From Sphaerisporangium rhizosphaerae (lineage in GTDB: Bacteria > Actinomycetota > Actinomycetes > Streptosporangiales > Streptosporangiaceae): a DNA stretch of 64,000 nt. Shown here in pieces: positions 47,344-56,565 of this stretch. Each line of letters begins with the position of its first letter. The first letter of the stretch is position 1. The notes beneath the pieces were generated by a model. The model worked only from the letters and a program-made list of their open reading frames with translations. It was not told the origin of the DNA and did no database searches. The stretch spans positions 62,001 to 126,000 of the forward strand of contig NZ_JBHTCG010000023.1 of NCBI RefSeq assembly GCF_042665155.1, given 5' to 3'. The translations under genes and the position numbers were made by a program.

Positions 47344-48201
47344 TCAGGCTGCGGGGTCGAACGGGATGCCGGCCGGCTTGGAGCGCGACAGGAGGTCCTG
47401 GAACCGCCCGTCGTTGATCTTGATGGTCGCCGCCCCGAAGTCGGCGTTCATCAGCCTGTCGCGCAGCGCGGTGCTGGGCCAGCCGTTCCAGTCCACCAGC
47501 GGCGGGTAGCGCCAGTTGTGGTAGTGGTTCTCCGGCGGCTCGTCGTTGCCGTTGGCGAGCCGGAAGAAGTGCGTGGACAGCCCGTCCTTGTGGTAGACGA
47601 TCTTGGGGTGGGAGCCGTCGAAGCGCACCTGCGAGCGCGCGTAGGTGACCACGCCGCTGTGCTGCGTGGTCGACACGTACTCCACCTGGTTGGACGCCTG
47701 GTTGATCCAGGAGATGACGTGTTCCCAGTCGTGGCGGTGGCCGCCGAGGCTGCTGCCGGGCAGCGCCTGGTCCTTTTCGAAGTAGCCGGCGTAGACGACG
47801 GCGCACCAGCCGTTGTTGCACTTCGAACGGGCGTAGGTCTGCGAGTTGTCCAGGTCCGACTGGTCGCGGCAGTTGCCGTTGACCGCGCCGGTCGGGTTCA
47901 GCCCGGGGGCGAGGGTCCCGTCCGGCCCGATGGCGGGGGTCGCGTAGCAGCCGTCGCCGTCGTAGTCGAAGGCCGGCGAGAACGACTGCTCGTAGCCGCC
48001 GGCGTTCTGCGGCAGGTTGTGCGGCGGGTCGGCGAAGGCCGCCGACGCGGGAACGACGACCGCCAGAGCGGTGACGCCGAGCACGACCCCGAGCCGGGAA
48101 CGCCCGCGCTTGGAACGCCTGGCGGGGGACGTGCTCCTGTCCGACACGGTCGCTGACTTCGATGCCCTGGGGGACGACGTGGATGACGGCAGTTTTCGCA
48201 T
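47344..48201 (-). CDS. Nep1-like (NPP1) necrosis-inducing family protein
   Basis: A 285-residue secreted protein. After an Arg-rich n-region, a hydrophobic segment ('LGVVLGVTALAVVVPASAAFA') forms the signal peptide. The central heptapeptide 'GHRHDWE' is the diagnostic metal-binding motif of NLP proteins, cytolysins known from oomycetes, fungi and some bacteria such as Pectobacterium and Streptomyces, which act on plant membrane glycosyl inositol phosphorylceramides. Cysteines 'CRDQ' and 'CNNGWC' lie upstream. ATG 48201 is used; a GTG 21 bases upstream also fits. Its partner or target here is not known. Confidence 0.9.
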   Translation of the reverse strand: MRKLPSSTSSPRASKSATVSDRSTSPARRSKRGRSRLGVVLGVTALAVVVPASAAFADPPHNLPQNAGGYEQSFSPAFDYDGDGCYATPAIGPDGTLAPGLNPTGAVNGNCRDQSDLDNSQTYARSKCNNGWCAVVYAGYFEKDQALPGSSLGGHRHDWEHVISWINQASNQVEYVSTTQHSGVVTYARSQVRFDGSHPKIVYHKDGLSTHFFRLANGNDEPPENHYHNWRYPPLVDWNGWPSTALRDRLMNADFGAATIKINDGRFQDLLSRSKPAGIPFDPAA

Positions 48202-48623
48202 TCTTCCGCTCTCTCGAAGCACGGGCCATGCCGCGACATCGCGCCGGCATGGTGGGGGGTGGCAGGGGCACCGGCGGCGTTGCGGCGCCGATGTGGAACA
48301 TGCCTCGCAGTGTCACGACACCACGTGGCAGGCACATGATCAAGGTCCCCGCGCCGGATGACATCGGCATGGAGCGGCGAGGGCGGAAAGATGGATCACG
48401 AGCGAACGCTCGGCTCCCCCTCGAGGGCAGTCGTCGCCACCCTCGCGCCCCCGCCTCAGGGACGCCCCCGGGCGGGCCGCTCGTGCCGGGTTGACCTCAA
48501 CCTAGGTTCAACTCGCATGCTGGCCCCTGCGAGACGAAGCGGCCACCCGGCGACCGGCGTGCCGATCGTCCGGGACGCGCCGGCGACGGCGCTTCGACGA
48601 AGGTCCGGGAAGGGACGGCGGGC
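48202..48623. other. 422-base intergenic region, divergent
   Basis: No gene is seen between the Nep1-like gene (minus) and the quinone oxidoreductase gene (plus). It contains a MerR-type promoter (48491-48521) close to the plus-strand gene; the rest is GC-rich with no strong hairpin noted. Confidence 0.5.
48491..48521 (+). promoter_or_regulatory. MerR/SoxR-type promoter with 19-bp spacer
   Basis: TTGACC (48491-48496), then exactly 19 bases, then CATGCT (48516-48521). The spacer centres on the palindrome AACCTAGGTT. Over-long 19-bp spacers with a spacer palindrome mark promoters opened by MerR-family activators. It lies about 100 bases before the oxidoreductase. The regulator gene is not in the window. 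Confidence 0.5.
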
Positions 48624-49571
48624 GTGCGCGCTGTGGTGATGGAGCGGGTCGGCGGGCCGGAGGTCCTGCGCCTCCGGCAGGTCGAGGATCCGGTCCCCGG
48701 ACCGGGGCAGGTGCTGGTCGAGGTGGCGTACGCGGGCATCACGTTCGTGGAGACGCAGGTGCGCGGCGGGAACGCCCCGCCGGTCTTCGGCACGCCCACC
48801 CTGCCGCGCGTCCCGGGCAACGGCGTCGGCGGCCGGGTACGCGCCGTGGGGCCGCAGGTCGATCCGGGGCTGGCCGGGACGACCGTGGTCATGACGACCG
48901 GCGGTGCCGGCGGTTACGCGGAGCTGGCCCTCGGCCGGGCGCAGGACGCGATCGCGGTCCCGCCGGGCGTGGCACTGCCCGACGCGGTGGCGCTGCTCGC
49001 TGACGGGCGGACGGCGGTCATGCTGCACCGGCAGGCGGAGATCCGGCCGGGCGAGTGGGTGCTGGTCCAGGCGGCCGGAGGCGGCGTCGGCACCCTGCTG
49101 GTGCAACTGGCGGCGGCGTCGGGCGCCAAGGTGGTGGGCGCGGCCGGTCTCGGCAAGGCGGAGCTGGTCAGGTCTCTGGGCGCGGTCGCCTGCCTGGACT
49201 ACACCCGTCCCGGATGGGAACGCGAGGTGGTCGAGCTGACCGGCGGCGCCGGCGTCGACGTGGTCTTCGACGGGGTGGGCGGGCCGGTGGGCACTCAGGG
49301 CATGTCCGCCGTGCGGCCCGGCGGGCGCGCGCGTATCTACGGCATGGCCGGCGGGTCGTGGCCGCAGGCCGGCGAGCACGTGAAGGTGATCTCCGCGCCT
49401 CCGCCCGACGCCGCGCGGACGCGCGCCCTCACCGAGGAGGCCCTCGCGCTCGCCGCGTCCGGTCGCCTGCGCCCCGTCATCGGCCAGACCTACCCCCTCG
49501 CCGAGGCGGCCGCAGCCCACCACGCCATCGAATCCAGGATGACGACCGGCAAGACCCTGCTGATCCCCTGA
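48624..49571 (+). CDS. NADPH:quinone oxidoreductase-like dehydrogenase
   Basis: A 315-residue medium-chain dehydrogenase of the QOR type without the zinc ligands of alcohol dehydrogenases. 'VGGPEVLRLRQVEDPVPGPGQVLV' (first line of the fold), the cofactor motif 'VQAAGGGVGTLLVQLA' and the C-terminal 'PLAEAAAAHHAIESRMTTGKTLL' are standard. Would reduce quinones or enones with NADPH. Begins at GTG after GGAAGGGA. The MerR-type promoter upstream suggests induction by an oxidant or electrophile. Confidence 0.9.
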   Translation: MRAVVMERVGGPEVLRLRQVEDPVPGPGQVLVEVAYAGITFVETQVRGGNAPPVFGTPTLPRVPGNGVGGRVRAVGPQVDPGLAGTTVVMTTGGAGGYAELALGRAQDAIAVPPGVALPDAVALLADGRTAVMLHRQAEIRPGEWVLVQAAGGGVGTLLVQLAAASGAKVVGAAGLGKAELVRSLGAVACLDYTRPGWEREVVELTGGAGVDVVFDGVGGPVGTQGMSAVRPGGRARIYGMAGGSWPQAGEHVKVISAPPPDAARTRALTEEALALAASGRLRPVIGQTYPLAEAAAAHHAIESRMTTGKTLLIP

Positions 49572-49718
49572 ACGACCAGCGGGTCCGCGTGGACGGTGCG
49601 GTACAGCAGCCACCTGCGACCGCGGTCGCCCTCCCGGCGACAGTACGCCCAGCCTCAGACGTAGCCGGCCTGGTCGGCCCTTGGCCGGGTGGAGGCGCCG
49701 ATGAGGAACAGTCGGCGC

Positions 49719-50816
49719 CTACGCCGGAAGGCTTTCGTAGGCGGCGGTGACGAGCAGGAGGCCGCGGTCGTCGCCCAGGCTGCCGCTCAGCATGCGGTTC
49801 ATCGCGTAGGCGACGGTCATGCGGGCGTCGAGGTCGTTGACGACCAGCGAACCGCCCCACCCGCCCCAGTAACAGGTGCGCCGGCCGGGGAACATGCCGC
49901 CCCCCAGCCCGTACCCGATGCCGTAGCGCATCGGCACGCCGAGGACGCGGTCCGGGCCGTGGTACTGCTCCTCCAGGGCGCGCTCACAGCCGGCCGGTGA
50001 CAGCAGCCGCACCCCGCGCGCCGTCCCGCCGTTGGACAGCACGGACTGGACGGCGCCGACCGCCCGGGCGTTGCCGTGCCCGTTCCCGGCCGGGATCTCG
50101 GCGCGCCGCCAGGCGACGGTGTTGGCGTCCTCGGCCCGGAGCGGGGGGTTGCCGGGCTCGCCGGAGTCCCCCGGCGACGGCGGGGGCGCGATGACGGAGG
50201 CGACGCGGTGGTCGTGCTCGGCCGGCGTCCCGATGTGGAAGTCGGCGCCGAGCGGCCCGGCCACCTCCTCGGCGAAGAAGGCGCCCAAGGTGCGGCCGGT
50301 GACCCGGCGGACGACCTCGCCGACCAGGTGCCCCTGGGTGACGGCGTGGTAGCCGGCCTGGGTGCCCGGCTCCCAGCGCGGGAACTGCCCGGCGAGCCGC
50401 CGCGTGGACTCCTCCCGATCGCAGACCTGCTCGACGGTGATGGGCTCGTCGAAGGCGGGCAGGCCCGCGGTGTGGGAGAGCAGGTGCCGCACCTCCACGC
50501 GTTCCTTGCCCGCGGCGGCGAACTCGGGCCAGTACTTGGCCACCGGGGCCGTCAGGTCGAGGTCGCCGCGGTCGGCGAGGATCAGCGCGCACAGCGCGGT
50601 CATGGTCTTGGTGGTGGACCAGACGTTGACGATGGTGTCGCGCTCCCAGGGGACGGTGCGCTCCGCGTCCGCGTACCCGCCCCAGAGGTCCACCACCGGC
50701 TCGCCGTCGAGGTACACCGCCACCGAGGCGCCGACGTCCCGGTCGTCCAGGGACGCCGCCAGCGTCTCGCGCACCGCGCCGAACCGCTCGTCACACATGC
50801 CGTGGGTATCCGCCAT
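49719..50816 (-). CDS. Serine hydrolase, class C beta-lactamase family (EstB-like)
   Basis: A 365-residue penicillin-binding-protein-like hydrolase. The nucleophile motif is STTK ('NVWSTTKTMTALC', about residue 68), and the Tyr motif reads 'YHAVTQG'. 'LLSHTAGLP' and the C-terminal 'YWGGWGGSLVVNDL' are usual. No signal peptide is present, fitting a cytoplasmic esterase rather than a beta-lactamase acting on antibiotics. ATG 50816 chosen over a TTG nine bases upstream. Monocistronic. Confidence 0.9.
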   Translation of the reverse strand: MADTHGMCDERFGAVRETLAASLDDRDVGASVAVYLDGEPVVDLWGGYADAERTVPWERDTIVNVWSTTKTMTALCALILADRGDLDLTAPVAKYWPEFAAAGKERVEVRHLLSHTAGLPAFDEPITVEQVCDREESTRRLAGQFPRWEPGTQAGYHAVTQGHLVGEVVRRVTGRTLGAFFAEEVAGPLGADFHIGTPAEHDHRVASVIAPPPSPGDSGEPGNPPLRAEDANTVAWRRAEIPAGNGHGNARAVGAVQSVLSNGGTARGVRLLSPAGCERALEEQYHGPDRVLGVPMRYGIGYGLGGGMFPGRRTCYWGGWGGSLVVNDLDARMTVAYAMNRMLSGSLGDDRGLLLVTAAYESLPA

Positions 50817-50999
50817 GAACGGCAACCTAACCCGGCCGCGCCCGCACGGCCAGCGATCACCCCGCCGTCCGGCGCGGGCCGCCTCGGCCGGCTCGCCGTC
50901 GCGGGCGCGGCACCGGTCACCTGCCGAGCGCCGTCGCCGTCGCCGTCGCCGGACCGCCGATGACGACCGGCGGCCCCGCGACGGGAGCCGCGCCCGGCC

Positions 51000-51266
51000 T
51001 CAGTCGCCGGGAGGGCGGGCGCCGCGCAGGGTCTGCAGGCGGGCGTGGTACTCCTCCGCGTCGATCTCTCCCCGGGCGTAACGCTGCGCCAGCACGTCCT
51101 CCGCCGCGTGCACCGCGGGACCTGGGCCGCCCCGGGCGCCCGGCCTGCGGGCCAGGTAGCGGAAGAGCAGCACGACCACGGCGATCACCAGGCCCCAGAA
51201 GAGCACCATGTTCAGGATCATCAGGCCGTAGCCCCAGCCCATGCCGGGCCCGTTCCAGTACATCAT
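51000..51266 (-). CDS. SHOCT-domain membrane protein
   Basis: An 88-residue protein with one transmembrane helix ('LMILNMVLFWGLVIAVVVLLF') near the N-terminus and a C-terminal SHOCT domain ('DVLAQRYARGEIDAEEYHARL'). The start at MMYWNGPGMGWGYG follows GAGGAG; longer forms to 51365 are possible but read as low-complexity. SHOCT proteins are thought to be oligomerisation modules; function is unknown. Confidence 0.82.
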   Translation of the reverse strand: MMYWNGPGMGWGYGLMILNMVLFWGLVIAVVVLLFRYLARRPGARGGPGPAVHAAEDVLAQRYARGEIDAEEYHARLQTLRGARPPGD

Positions 51267-51467
51267 CCTCATCTCCTCGCTCATCGGCTCATTCGCTGAG
51301 ATCGGAGCCATCGTGCTCAGGATGCGGCCTCGCGCCCCGTGCCGGAAGGGCCGAAGGACATTCACGCCCGGCCGTCGTTCCCTCGGTGGCCGTGCCCGCC
51401 GGGCTCGGCCCCCGCGGTGGTGACCGTCGCGGCGCCGGTGGTGGGGGCCGCTCCTGCGGCCCCCGCT

Positions 51468-52112
51468 TCAGCGGGCGGCCGACAGGGCGGCGGCCACCTG
51501 GCGTTCGGGGGCGGGGATCGTCGGCGGGTCCTCCTCGGTCTCCACGTGGCCGTAGGCGGCGGCCAGGACCGCTCGTACGGCTCGCGCGAGCACCCGCGCC
51601 AGCAGCGGCTCGACCACGCGGTCGTACATCGGCACGCCGAGGTCGAACCGGGCCTCGAAGCCCACCTCGCAGGAGGCGTCATCGGGGCCGGGGAGGAGGT
51701 TCCAGGCGCCGGACAGGGCGGCGAAGTCGCCGTCCACCTGCTCGAAGGCGATGCCTGGCGCCGCGGAGGAGACGTCCGCCGGTGCGGCGGGCGTCCACTC
51801 GCGCTGGCGCCAGCGCACCGTGCCGCCGCGGAAGGGCAGGGCCCATTCGCTGAGGCGGTCGTCGTCGCTTCCCACTCCGGCCGGTCCTGCCGGGCTCACC
51901 GGGCGGCCGGGGACCGCCTCGATGCCGGGGGGCGACTCGATGTCGAGGGGGGTCGCAGGCTCGGCCGGCGCCCCGGGGGTGGCAGATCGCTTCCCTGTGG
52001 TCACCGTCAGGGCGTCGCCGTCCAGGCGGCCGTGCCAGGCGCTCGTGGTCAGGCGGGCCAGCGCGGTACGGGCGTCGAGGGCGACGCGGGCACGCACCCT
52101 TACCTCTCGCAT
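51468..52112 (-). CDS. SRPBCC-family protein
   Basis: A 214-residue protein with 'AWNLLPGPDDASCEVGFEARFDLG' (trimmed as the recognisable core) and 'YDRVVEPLLARVLARAVRAVL', the strand-helix end of the SRPBCC/polyketide-cyclase-like ligand-binding fold; the middle is Pro/Ala-rich. It is the last gene of the minus-strand ligase/dehydrogenase operon, 14 bases after the aldehyde dehydrogenase stop. It might bind or protect a hydrophobic acyl intermediate of that pathway. Confidence 0.72.
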   Translation of the reverse strand: MREVRVRARVALDARTALARLTTSAWHGRLDGDALTVTTGKRSATPGAPAEPATPLDIESPPGIEAVPGRPVSPAGPAGVGSDDDRLSEWALPFRGGTVRWRQREWTPAAPADVSSAAPGIAFEQVDGDFAALSGAWNLLPGPDDASCEVGFEARFDLGVPMYDRVVEPLLARVLARAVRAVLAAAYGHVETEEDPPTIPAPERQVAAALSAAR

Positions 52113-52126
52113 GTCATGGTCCCCTT

Positions 52127-53725
52127 TCACATCCCGCCGGCCGCGGCCGGTCTCGCGGGGGTCAGGGCGACGCCCTGGAGGTGGGTGGTGCGGATCATCA
52201 TGTAGCTGGCCTCGCCGAAGACGCCGCCGGTGAAGCCGGTGCCGCCGTGGGAGGGCATGTAGGGATAGAAGCCGCAGTGCGAGTCGTCGTTGACCTTGAG
52301 CACGCCGCCGTTGCGCACCTCGTCGGCGAACCGCCCGGCGATCCGCTCGTCGGCGGTCCACAGCGAGTTGCGCAGGCCGTAGGCGTTGCCGTCGACGAAC
52401 GCCAGCACCTCGTCCAGCAGGCGCTCGTCGGAGCCGCCGGCCTCGGGGACGACCACGGGCAGCAACGGGAAGAAGGTCTCGCTGCGCACGGCCTCGACCT
52501 CCCGCGCCCCGGCCAGGCCGTTCACGCGGATCACCGTGGGCTCGATGAAGAACCCCGTGTCGGACGGCGTGCCGTCCACCTCCAGGCGCCGCCCGCCGCA
52601 CACCAGCTCGGCCCCCTTGCCGAGCGCGTCGGAGAGGAAGGCGAAGAACCCGTCGGCGGCCAGCACCGGGGTGAGGACGACGCCCTCCTGCTCGGGGTAG
52701 CCGGGCCTGATCCGCGCGGCGGCGTCCGCCAGGCGGGCGATCAGCTCCTCGGCTATGGCCGGGTGGGCGATCACCTGGTTGGGGATGTTGCAGATCTGGC
52801 CGGAGGCGTGGAACGCCTCGACCAGCGCGCCGGCGGCGAGGTCGAGGTCGGCGTCGCGCCAGACGACCGCGCAGTCGTTGCCCGCCAGTTCGAGGATGGG
52901 CTTCTTGCCGGCGGCGACGCAGTCGTTCTGGAAGACCAGCCCCTTCTCGGTGCCGCCGAAGTAGATGATGTCGTTCACGTGCTCGCTGGCGAGCCACTCC
53001 TGCATCATGGGCGGCCCGCACACCACGTTGAGGGTGCCGGGCGGGGCGCCGGCCTCCTCCAGGGCGGGGGCGACGATCTCCCGCAGGGCGTACATGACGC
53101 CGAACGGGATGCTGCGCGGCGCGCGCACGACGACCGCGTTGCCCGACAGCACGGCGGCGGCGCCGTAGATGGCGTTGGAGTGGGGGGCGTTCTGCGGCGG
53201 GGCGACGCAGACCACCCCGTCGGGCTTGCGCCGCATCGAGATGCGCTTGCCGCCGTAGTGGAAGTCACGCCGCAGCAGCTCGGCGCACCAGCTCAGCGTC
53301 TCGGGGCTGACGATGTGCAGCAGCCCGTCGACCTCCCACTCCGCCAGCGTCCGCGTCCGCCCTTCGGCGACCATGATCTCGACGAAGGCGGACCGCGTCT
53401 CGGCCAGGCGTTTGCGGATCAGCTCACCGGCCCGCAGCCGTACGTCCAGGGGGCTCCTGGACCACTCGCGGGCCGCGGTGGCGGCCGCCTCCAGGGACGC
53501 CCGGGCGGTGGCGGCGTCGGCCAGCGCGCACCGGCCGATCACCTCGGGGCCGGCCGAGGCGTGGTCGATCTCGCCGCGCTCCAGCATGCGCTTCAGGCGC
53601 AGGGCGCGCGGGGCGTCCTCCAGGATCGCGCGGGACGAGACGGCGTAGATGTGCTCGGCCGCGTCGATGTCGCGCCCTCCAACATAGGAGGCGTAGGTCG
53701 GCAAGGGTGCGTGGGGTTCGCGCAT
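52127..53725 (-). CDS. Aldehyde dehydrogenase family protein
   Basis: A 532-residue NAD(P)-dependent enzyme. The general base Glu is in 'PILELAGND' and the nucleophile Cys in 'ASGQICNIPNQV'; 'GVVCVAPPQNAPHSNA', 'VRAPRSIPFG' and 'ETFFPLLPVV' follow the ALDH order. The N-terminal 90 residues differ from common ALDHs. It would oxidise an aldehyde to an acid or acyl-CoA. Third gene in the operon, 29 bases from the acyl-CoA dehydrogenase. Confidence 0.9.
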   Translation of the reverse strand: MREPHAPLPTYASYVGGRDIDAAEHIYAVSSRAILEDAPRALRLKRMLERGEIDHASAGPEVIGRCALADAATARASLEAAATAAREWSRSPLDVRLRAGELIRKRLAETRSAFVEIMVAEGRTRTLAEWEVDGLLHIVSPETLSWCAELLRRDFHYGGKRISMRRKPDGVVCVAPPQNAPHSNAIYGAAAVLSGNAVVVRAPRSIPFGVMYALREIVAPALEEAGAPPGTLNVVCGPPMMQEWLASEHVNDIIYFGGTEKGLVFQNDCVAAGKKPILELAGNDCAVVWRDADLDLAAGALVEAFHASGQICNIPNQVIAHPAIAEELIARLADAAARIRPGYPEQEGVVLTPVLAADGFFAFLSDALGKGAELVCGGRRLEVDGTPSDTGFFIEPTVIRVNGLAGAREVEAVRSETFFPLLPVVVPEAGGSDERLLDEVLAFVDGNAYGLRNSLWTADERIAGRFADEVRNGGVLKVNDDSHCGFYPYMPSHGGTGFTGGVFGEASYMMIRTTHLQGVALTPARPAAAGGM

Positions 53726-53754
53726 CAGGCGGTCTCCGCTCGTCGGGTGGACGG

Positions 53755-54906
53755 TCAGGGGGCGTGCTCGCGGCCGAGGAACTCGCGGGCGATGACCAGC
53801 TTGGTCGCGGCGGCGGTGCCGTCGGCGAGCTGCGTGCCGATCACGTCGCGCAGGCGCCGCGCCACCGGGCCGTCCTCCGACCAGCCGAAGTGCCCGAGGG
53901 TCAGCAGCGCCTGGTGGGCGGCCTCGGCCGAGGTCTTGGGCGCCCACCACTTGGCCATGTTCGCCTCGACCCGGTGGTTGAGGCCGGCGTCGTTGCGCCA
54001 CAGCGCCTCGTAGGCCAGCAGCCGGGCGGCGTGCAGGTAGGTGGCGTGCTCGACCAGGGGGAACGTCAGCCCCTGGAAGCGGCTGAGCGGCTGGCCGAAC
54101 GCCTCGCGCTCGCTGGCGTGCTCGAAGGCCGCCTCCAGCGTCACGCCGGCAGCGCTCACGGCCATCAGCGCGATGAGCGCGCGGGAGTAGTCGAAGCCGC
54201 GCATGCCCTGCACGAACCCGAGCCCGGTGCCGCCGACCACGTTCTCCTGGCCGACGCGCAGCCCGTCGAAGACCATGGTCGCCCGCCCGCCGGTCCGGCT
54301 GCCGAGGCTGGGCAGCGTCGTGCGGGTCACGTGGGCGTCGTCGAGCCGGGTGTAGAAGGCGGTCACGCCTCGCGATCGCTCGCGCTTCTCGCCGGTGCGG
54401 GCGAACACCAGCCCGTGGGTGGCGTACGCGCCGAGCATGATGGAGGTCTTCTCGCCCGACAGCCGCCAGCCGTCGCCGTCCGGCTCCGCGCGCAGCTCCA
54501 GCGCCGCGGCGTCGGTGCCGTGGGCCGGCTCGGTCATGCACACCGCGACGACGGCGTCGCCCTGGGCGATGGACGGCAGCCAGCGCGCCTTGAGCTCCTG
54601 GCCGCCGTGCAGGTTGAGCACTCCGCCCACCAGGGCGGCGTTGAGCACCGGGTAGCAGGCGGTGATGTCGCCGCGCGCCAGTTCCTCGATGGCGACGCCG
54701 GTGCTGACCGCGTCCAGGCCCATGCCGCCGTACTCGACGGGGATGCGCAGCCCGAACAGGCCTTCGGCGGCCAGCTCGGCGAACAGGCCCGGCGCGAACC
54801 GGCCCTCGCGGTCGCTCTCGGCGGCGGCCGGGGCGAGCCGGTCCGCGACGTAGGCGCGGACCTTCTCGGCCAGCGCGTTCTGCTCAGGGGTCAGGAGAAA
54901 GTCCAT
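53755..54906 (-). CDS. Acyl-CoA dehydrogenase
   Basis: A 383-residue FAD enzyme of the acyl-CoA dehydrogenase family that introduces a 2,3 double bond. 'MTEPAHGTDAAAL' and 'FQGLTFPLVEHATYLHAAR' are the standard signatures, with 'LTLGHFGWSEDGPVARRLRDV' near the C-terminus. The usual catalytic Glu region could not be fixed by eye. 21 bases after the ligase stop and 29 before the aldehyde dehydrogenase, so cotranscribed. Confidence 0.92.
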   Translation of the reverse strand: MDFLLTPEQNALAEKVRAYVADRLAPAAAESDREGRFAPGLFAELAAEGLFGLRIPVEYGGMGLDAVSTGVAIEELARGDITACYPVLNAALVGGVLNLHGGQELKARWLPSIAQGDAVVAVCMTEPAHGTDAAALELRAEPDGDGWRLSGEKTSIMLGAYATHGLVFARTGEKRERSRGVTAFYTRLDDAHVTRTTLPSLGSRTGGRATMVFDGLRVGQENVVGGTGLGFVQGMRGFDYSRALIALMAVSAAGVTLEAAFEHASEREAFGQPLSRFQGLTFPLVEHATYLHAARLLAYEALWRNDAGLNHRVEANMAKWWAPKTSAEAAHQALLTLGHFGWSEDGPVARRLRDVIGTQLADGTAAATKLVIAREFLGREHAP

Positions 54907-54927
54907 GGGATGCCCTCACTCAGCCGT

Positions 54928-56565
54928 TCAGCCGGTCAGCCGGTCGCGTAGCACGAACTTCTGCACCTTGCCCGAGGGAGTCCTGGGCAGCGCGTCCACG
55001 ATCTCGAGGCGCTCGGGCCAGTACTGCTTGGCCATCTCCAGCTCCGCCAGGTGGGCGCGCAGGTCCGAAATGGTGGGCGGGGTCCCGTCCGGGACGATGA
55101 CCGCGCAGGCGCGCTCCCCCATCCGCTCGTCGGGCAGGCCCACGACGGCGATGTCGCGGATGGCCGGGTGGCGCAGCAGCGCCGCCTCCACCTCCACCGC
55201 CGGGATCTTCACCCCGCCGCGGGAGATGACGTCCTTGACCCGGCCGGCGATGCGGATGCCGCCGTGCCCGTCGTCCCTGGCGAGGTCGCCGGTGTCGAAC
55301 CACCCGTCGGGGGTGAGCGACTCGGCGTAGAGCTCCTCGCGGCGGTAGTAGCCGAGACACTGGCTCGCGCCGCGCACCTGGAGCAGGCCGGTCGCGCCGG
55401 GCGCCACGGGCCGGCCGGTCCGCTCATCGACGATGCGGACCTCCATGCCCGGCACCGGCGTCCCGTCGCTCTCGGCCGCCCGCATCGGCGGGTCCTCGGG
55501 ACGGGTGACGGTGACCGCGCCGTTCTCGGTCATCCCCCACAGCGCGTACAGCCGGCAGCCCAGCACGTCGCGGGCCTGCTCGACGAGCACCGGCGGGATG
55601 GGGGCGCTGCCGGTGGCGAAGGAGCGCAGCGCCGACAGGTCGCGGGGATCCTCCTGCTGGGCCCGGATGAGGTCCATCAGGAACGGCGGCGGGCCGTAGA
55701 AGAAGGTGACCCCCTCCTGCTCCATGACGCGCAGCATCAGCCCGGGGTCCCAGGCGTCGATCTGGACGGCCGTGGCGCCGAGGATCAGCGGCATCAGGAA
55801 GTTCCAGGTGTAGCCGGCCTGCAGGGTGGTGGGCGAGCCCATGGCGGTGACCTCGTCGGAGGTCAGGCCCAGAACCTCGATCTGCGCACGGTTCAGCGCG
55901 CCGAGGGTGTTGTGGCTGTGCATGACGCCCTTGGGCTCGCCGGTCGTGCCGGAGGTGAACATCACCTGCGCCAGGTCGTCCGGCCGTGCCTCGCGGTCGT
56001 CCAGCACGCCCGGCTCGACCTCCCGTTCCCACTCACGTCCGAGCAGGTCGCGGTCGAGGTCCAGCGTGCCGCCGGCCCCGCCGCCGCCGAGCAGCACCCG
56101 GTGCCGCAGCGTGGGCACCGCGGCGGCGACCTCCGCGCTCATGTCGGCGAAGGAGAACCCGCGCACCTCGGCGGCGGCCACGTAGAGCGGGCTGCGGGTG
56201 AGCCGGGTCATGAACTCCACCTCGCGGCGGCGCATGATGGTCGCGACGGGGCCGGCGATCGCGCCGACGCGGGCGCAGGCCAGGCTCAGGGCGACGAGTT
56301 GCCAGGAGTTCGGCAACTGGAGGGTCACCACGTCGCCCCGGCGCACGCCGAGCCCGTGCAGAGCGGCGGCCAGCCGTTCGACGCGCGCGGCCAGTTCCGC
56401 GTAGGTGAGCCGGTCGGGCTCGCGGCCGTCCGCGTGCCAGACGACCACCGCCGTGCGGCCGGGGAAGCGCTCGACCGCGCCGCGCAGGTCGTCCATGGCG
56501 GTGCGGTCGCGCCACACCCCCTCGGCCCTGAAACGGTCGCCGGTGATTTCCAGCACCGGAGCCAT
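54928..56565 (-). CDS. Acyl-CoA synthetase (AMP-binding)
   Basis: A 545-residue adenylate-forming ligase. P-loop 'VMFTSGTTGEPKGVMHSHN', 'YALWGMTENGAVT', 'GWFDTGDLARDD' and the C-terminal 'TPSGKVQKFVLRD' (catalytic Lys) are read in order. It activates a carboxylic acid to acyl-AMP and then acyl-CoA. GGAAGGGAG lies before the ATG. Heads a ligase-ACAD-ALDH-SRPBCC operon, most likely catabolism of an unknown acid/aldehyde, although its nearness to the RiPP locus leaves a tailoring role open. Confidence 0.94.
   Translation of the reverse strand: MAPVLEITGDRFRAEGVWRDRTAMDDLRGAVERFPGRTAVVVWHADGREPDRLTYAELAARVERLAAALHGLGVRRGDVVTLQLPNSWQLVALSLACARVGAIAGPVATIMRRREVEFMTRLTRSPLYVAAAEVRGFSFADMSAEVAAAVPTLRHRVLLGGGGAGGTLDLDRDLLGREWEREVEPGVLDDREARPDDLAQVMFTSGTTGEPKGVMHSHNTLGALNRAQIEVLGLTSDEVTAMGSPTTLQAGYTWNFLMPLILGATAVQIDAWDPGLMLRVMEQEGVTFFYGPPPFLMDLIRAQQEDPRDLSALRSFATGSAPIPPVLVEQARDVLGCRLYALWGMTENGAVTVTRPEDPPMRAAESDGTPVPGMEVRIVDERTGRPVAPGATGLLQVRGASQCLGYYRREELYAESLTPDGWFDTGDLARDDGHGGIRIAGRVKDVISRGGVKIPAVEVEAALLRHPAIRDIAVVGLPDERMGERACAVIVPDGTPPTISDLRAHLAELEMAKQYWPERLEIVDALPRTPSGKVQKFVLRDRLTG

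Noticed and set aside
50930..50951. GCCGTC microsatellite
   Set aside because: Short low-complexity run in a gap; no feature can be supported.
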